A DNA stretch of 64,000 nt from Bog-752 sp963799395 (lineage in GTDB: Bacteria > Actinomycetota > Thermoleophilia > UBA2241). Under the pieces are notes generated by a model. It did not search any database and had not been told where the DNA came from. It saw nothing but the letters and a program-made list of their open reading frames with translations. The stretch spans positions 66,191 to 130,190 of the forward strand of contig CAWCWZ010000063.1 of NCBI GenBank assembly GCA_963799395.1, written 5' to 3'. A program made the translations under genes and the position numbers. Below are positions 63,280 through 64,000 of the stretch, one piece after another. Position 1 is the stretch's first letter. Each line of letters starts with the position of its first letter.

Positions 63280-64000
63280 ATGAAGAAGATAGCCGTCATC
63301 CCTGGAGACGGTGTCGGTCCCGAGGTCGTGCGCGAATCGCGCAAGGTCCTGGAGCACATCGCGGCGGTCGATCCGGCGATCGAGTTCGGCTTCGACGAGT
63401 TTTCCTGGAGCGCCGAGTCCTACCTGAGAACCGGCGAGATGATGCCGCCCGATGGGCTCGACATCCTGAGCTCCTACGACGCGCTACTGTTCGGGGCGAT
63501 CGGCTCGCCTCTGGTAGCAGACCACATCACCCTACGCGAGCTGCTCCTCAAGATCCGCGGCGGCTTCGACCAGTACGTCAACCTGCGGCCCGTGCGCCTG
63601 CTCGAAGGCATCCAGTCGCCCCTGGCCGGTGTGACCGCGGCCGACATCGACATGGTCTTCGTGCGCGAGGGCACGGAGGGCGAGTACGCGGGCGTCGGCG
63701 CCCGCCTCTACCCCGGCAGCGATCGCGAAGTGGCCCTGCAGACCGCCGTCTTCTCGCGTCACGGCATGGAGCGCGTCATCCGCTGGGCCTTCGACCTGGC
63801 CACCCGCGAAGGCCGTTCGGTCACCAGCGTCAGCAAGGGTAACGCCCTCAACTACTCGGCCGTCTTCTGGGATCAAGTCTTCGACGAGGTGGCCGCGCAG
63901 TACCCGGCCGTCCCGACCGAGCGCCTGCTGGTCGATGCCGCCGCGATGTTCATGGTCATGGACCCCAAGCGGTTCGGCGTCGTTGTGGCCTCGAACCTGT
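63280..64000 (+). CDS. Isocitrate/isopropylmalate dehydrogenase-family protein (tartrate/D-malate dehydrogenase-like), partial
   Basis: 240 codons to the window edge; the C-terminus is missing. KKIAVIPGDGVGPEVVRES is the family start; RGGFDQYVNLRPVRLLEG and VFVREGTEGEYAGVGARLY are the substrate-binding parts, and SVTSVSKGNALNYSAVFWD with Lys-Asn is the catalytic strand. The phrase FDQYVNLRPVRL with ADHITLRELLLKIRGG is closer to TtuC/DmlA than to LeuB or IcdA. It would oxidatively decarboxylate D-malate, tartrate or a homologue. ATG 63280 follows GAGGAGAG. Probably continues the operon from 59341. Confidence 0.8.
   Translation, partial: MKKIAVIPGDGVGPEVVRESRKVLEHIAAVDPAIEFGFDEFSWSAESYLRTGEMMPPDGLDILSSYDALLFGAIGSPLVADHITLRELLLKIRGGFDQYVNLRPVRLLEGIQSPLAGVTAADIDMVFVREGTEGEYAGVGARLYPGSDREVALQTAVFSRHGMERVIRWAFDLATREGRSVTSVSKGNALNYSAVFWDQVFDEVAAQYPAVPTERLLVDAAAMFMVMDPKRFGVVVASNL

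Noticed and set aside
1..64000. pylT, pylS, pylB, pylC or pylD within the window
   Set aside because: No tRNA with a CTA anticodon appears in the intergenic regions and no gene resembles these proteins; they must be elsewhere.

Overview
The window is high-GC DNA whose gene style (GTG/TTG starts, ATGA overlaps, U-less GC hairpin terminators, a TAT lipoprotein, VapBC, GAF/HD-GYP/GGDEF proteins) suits an actinobacterium. The gene content points to an anaerobe living on methylated amines and H2: corrinoid methyltransferases, an Hdr-Mvh complex and a group 3c-type [NiFe]-hydrogenase. My best guess is a deep-branching or Thermoleophilia/Geothermincolia-like lineage. That placement is inference; no marker gene is present.

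The central observation is that five methyltransferase genes are each interrupted by one in-frame TAG exactly where MtbB (dimethylamine) and MttB (trimethylamine) methyltransferases carry pyrrolysine. Four are mtbB (5667-7073, 8378-9766, 10711-12135, 54721-56163) and one is mttB (56289-57776). Read through, they give 468, 462, 474, 480 and 495 residues, the family lengths. TAG also terminates about 18 of roughly 50 real genes here, including four of these five, so UAG must be read in two ways. No pylT, pylS or pylBCD is visible in the window. Two MttB-superfamily genes without the amber codon (12132-13562 and 52454-53902) have glycine at the aligned position.

Layout. 0-0.75 kb: start of a uroporphyrinogen-decarboxylase-family methyltransferase and a corrinoid protein. 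1.1-5.3 kb: MFS exporter fused to an FMN-reductase-like domain, a frameshifted GalT-like gene, and the 3' half of an APC permease. 5.6-13.6 kb: three divergent mtbB genes and an MttB-like gene, interrupted by repeats, a VapBC pair and a secreted protein. 13.6-30.2 kb: class I aldolase, a large c-di-GMP sensor and miscellaneous genes, many frameshifted, ending with tRNA-Thr(CGT). 30.6-43.6 kb: one long hdrCBA-mvhDGA-protease-(GT2/zinc ribbon)-hypF-hypC-hypD-hypE operon. 43.7-44.9 kb: a small unknown gene and a glycosyltransferase.

45-64 kb appears to be one regulon. An oligopeptide-type ABC transporter, a CocE/NonD-type hydrolase, an MttB-like methyltransferase and a TetR regulator are followed by mtbB-mttB and two corrinoid-protein genes, then by a class III aminotransferase, an archaeal-type type II GAPDH, an archaeal-type PGK and a tartrate/D-malate dehydrogenase-family gene. 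The three promoter regions (about 44.95, 54.66 and 59.2 kb) share a palindrome of the form TATCCACC-N2-GGTGGATA placed where a repressor would block transcription, and the TetR gene lies inside the set.

Proposed working model (inference): the transporter imports a methylated-amine-bearing compound; the hydrolase and non-Pyl MttB process it; the Pyl-dependent MtbB and MttB strip methyl groups onto the corrinoid proteins; the aminotransferase and archaeal-type lower glycolysis enzymes handle the remaining carbon. Hdr-Mvh would couple H2 or ferredoxin to the resulting redox work.
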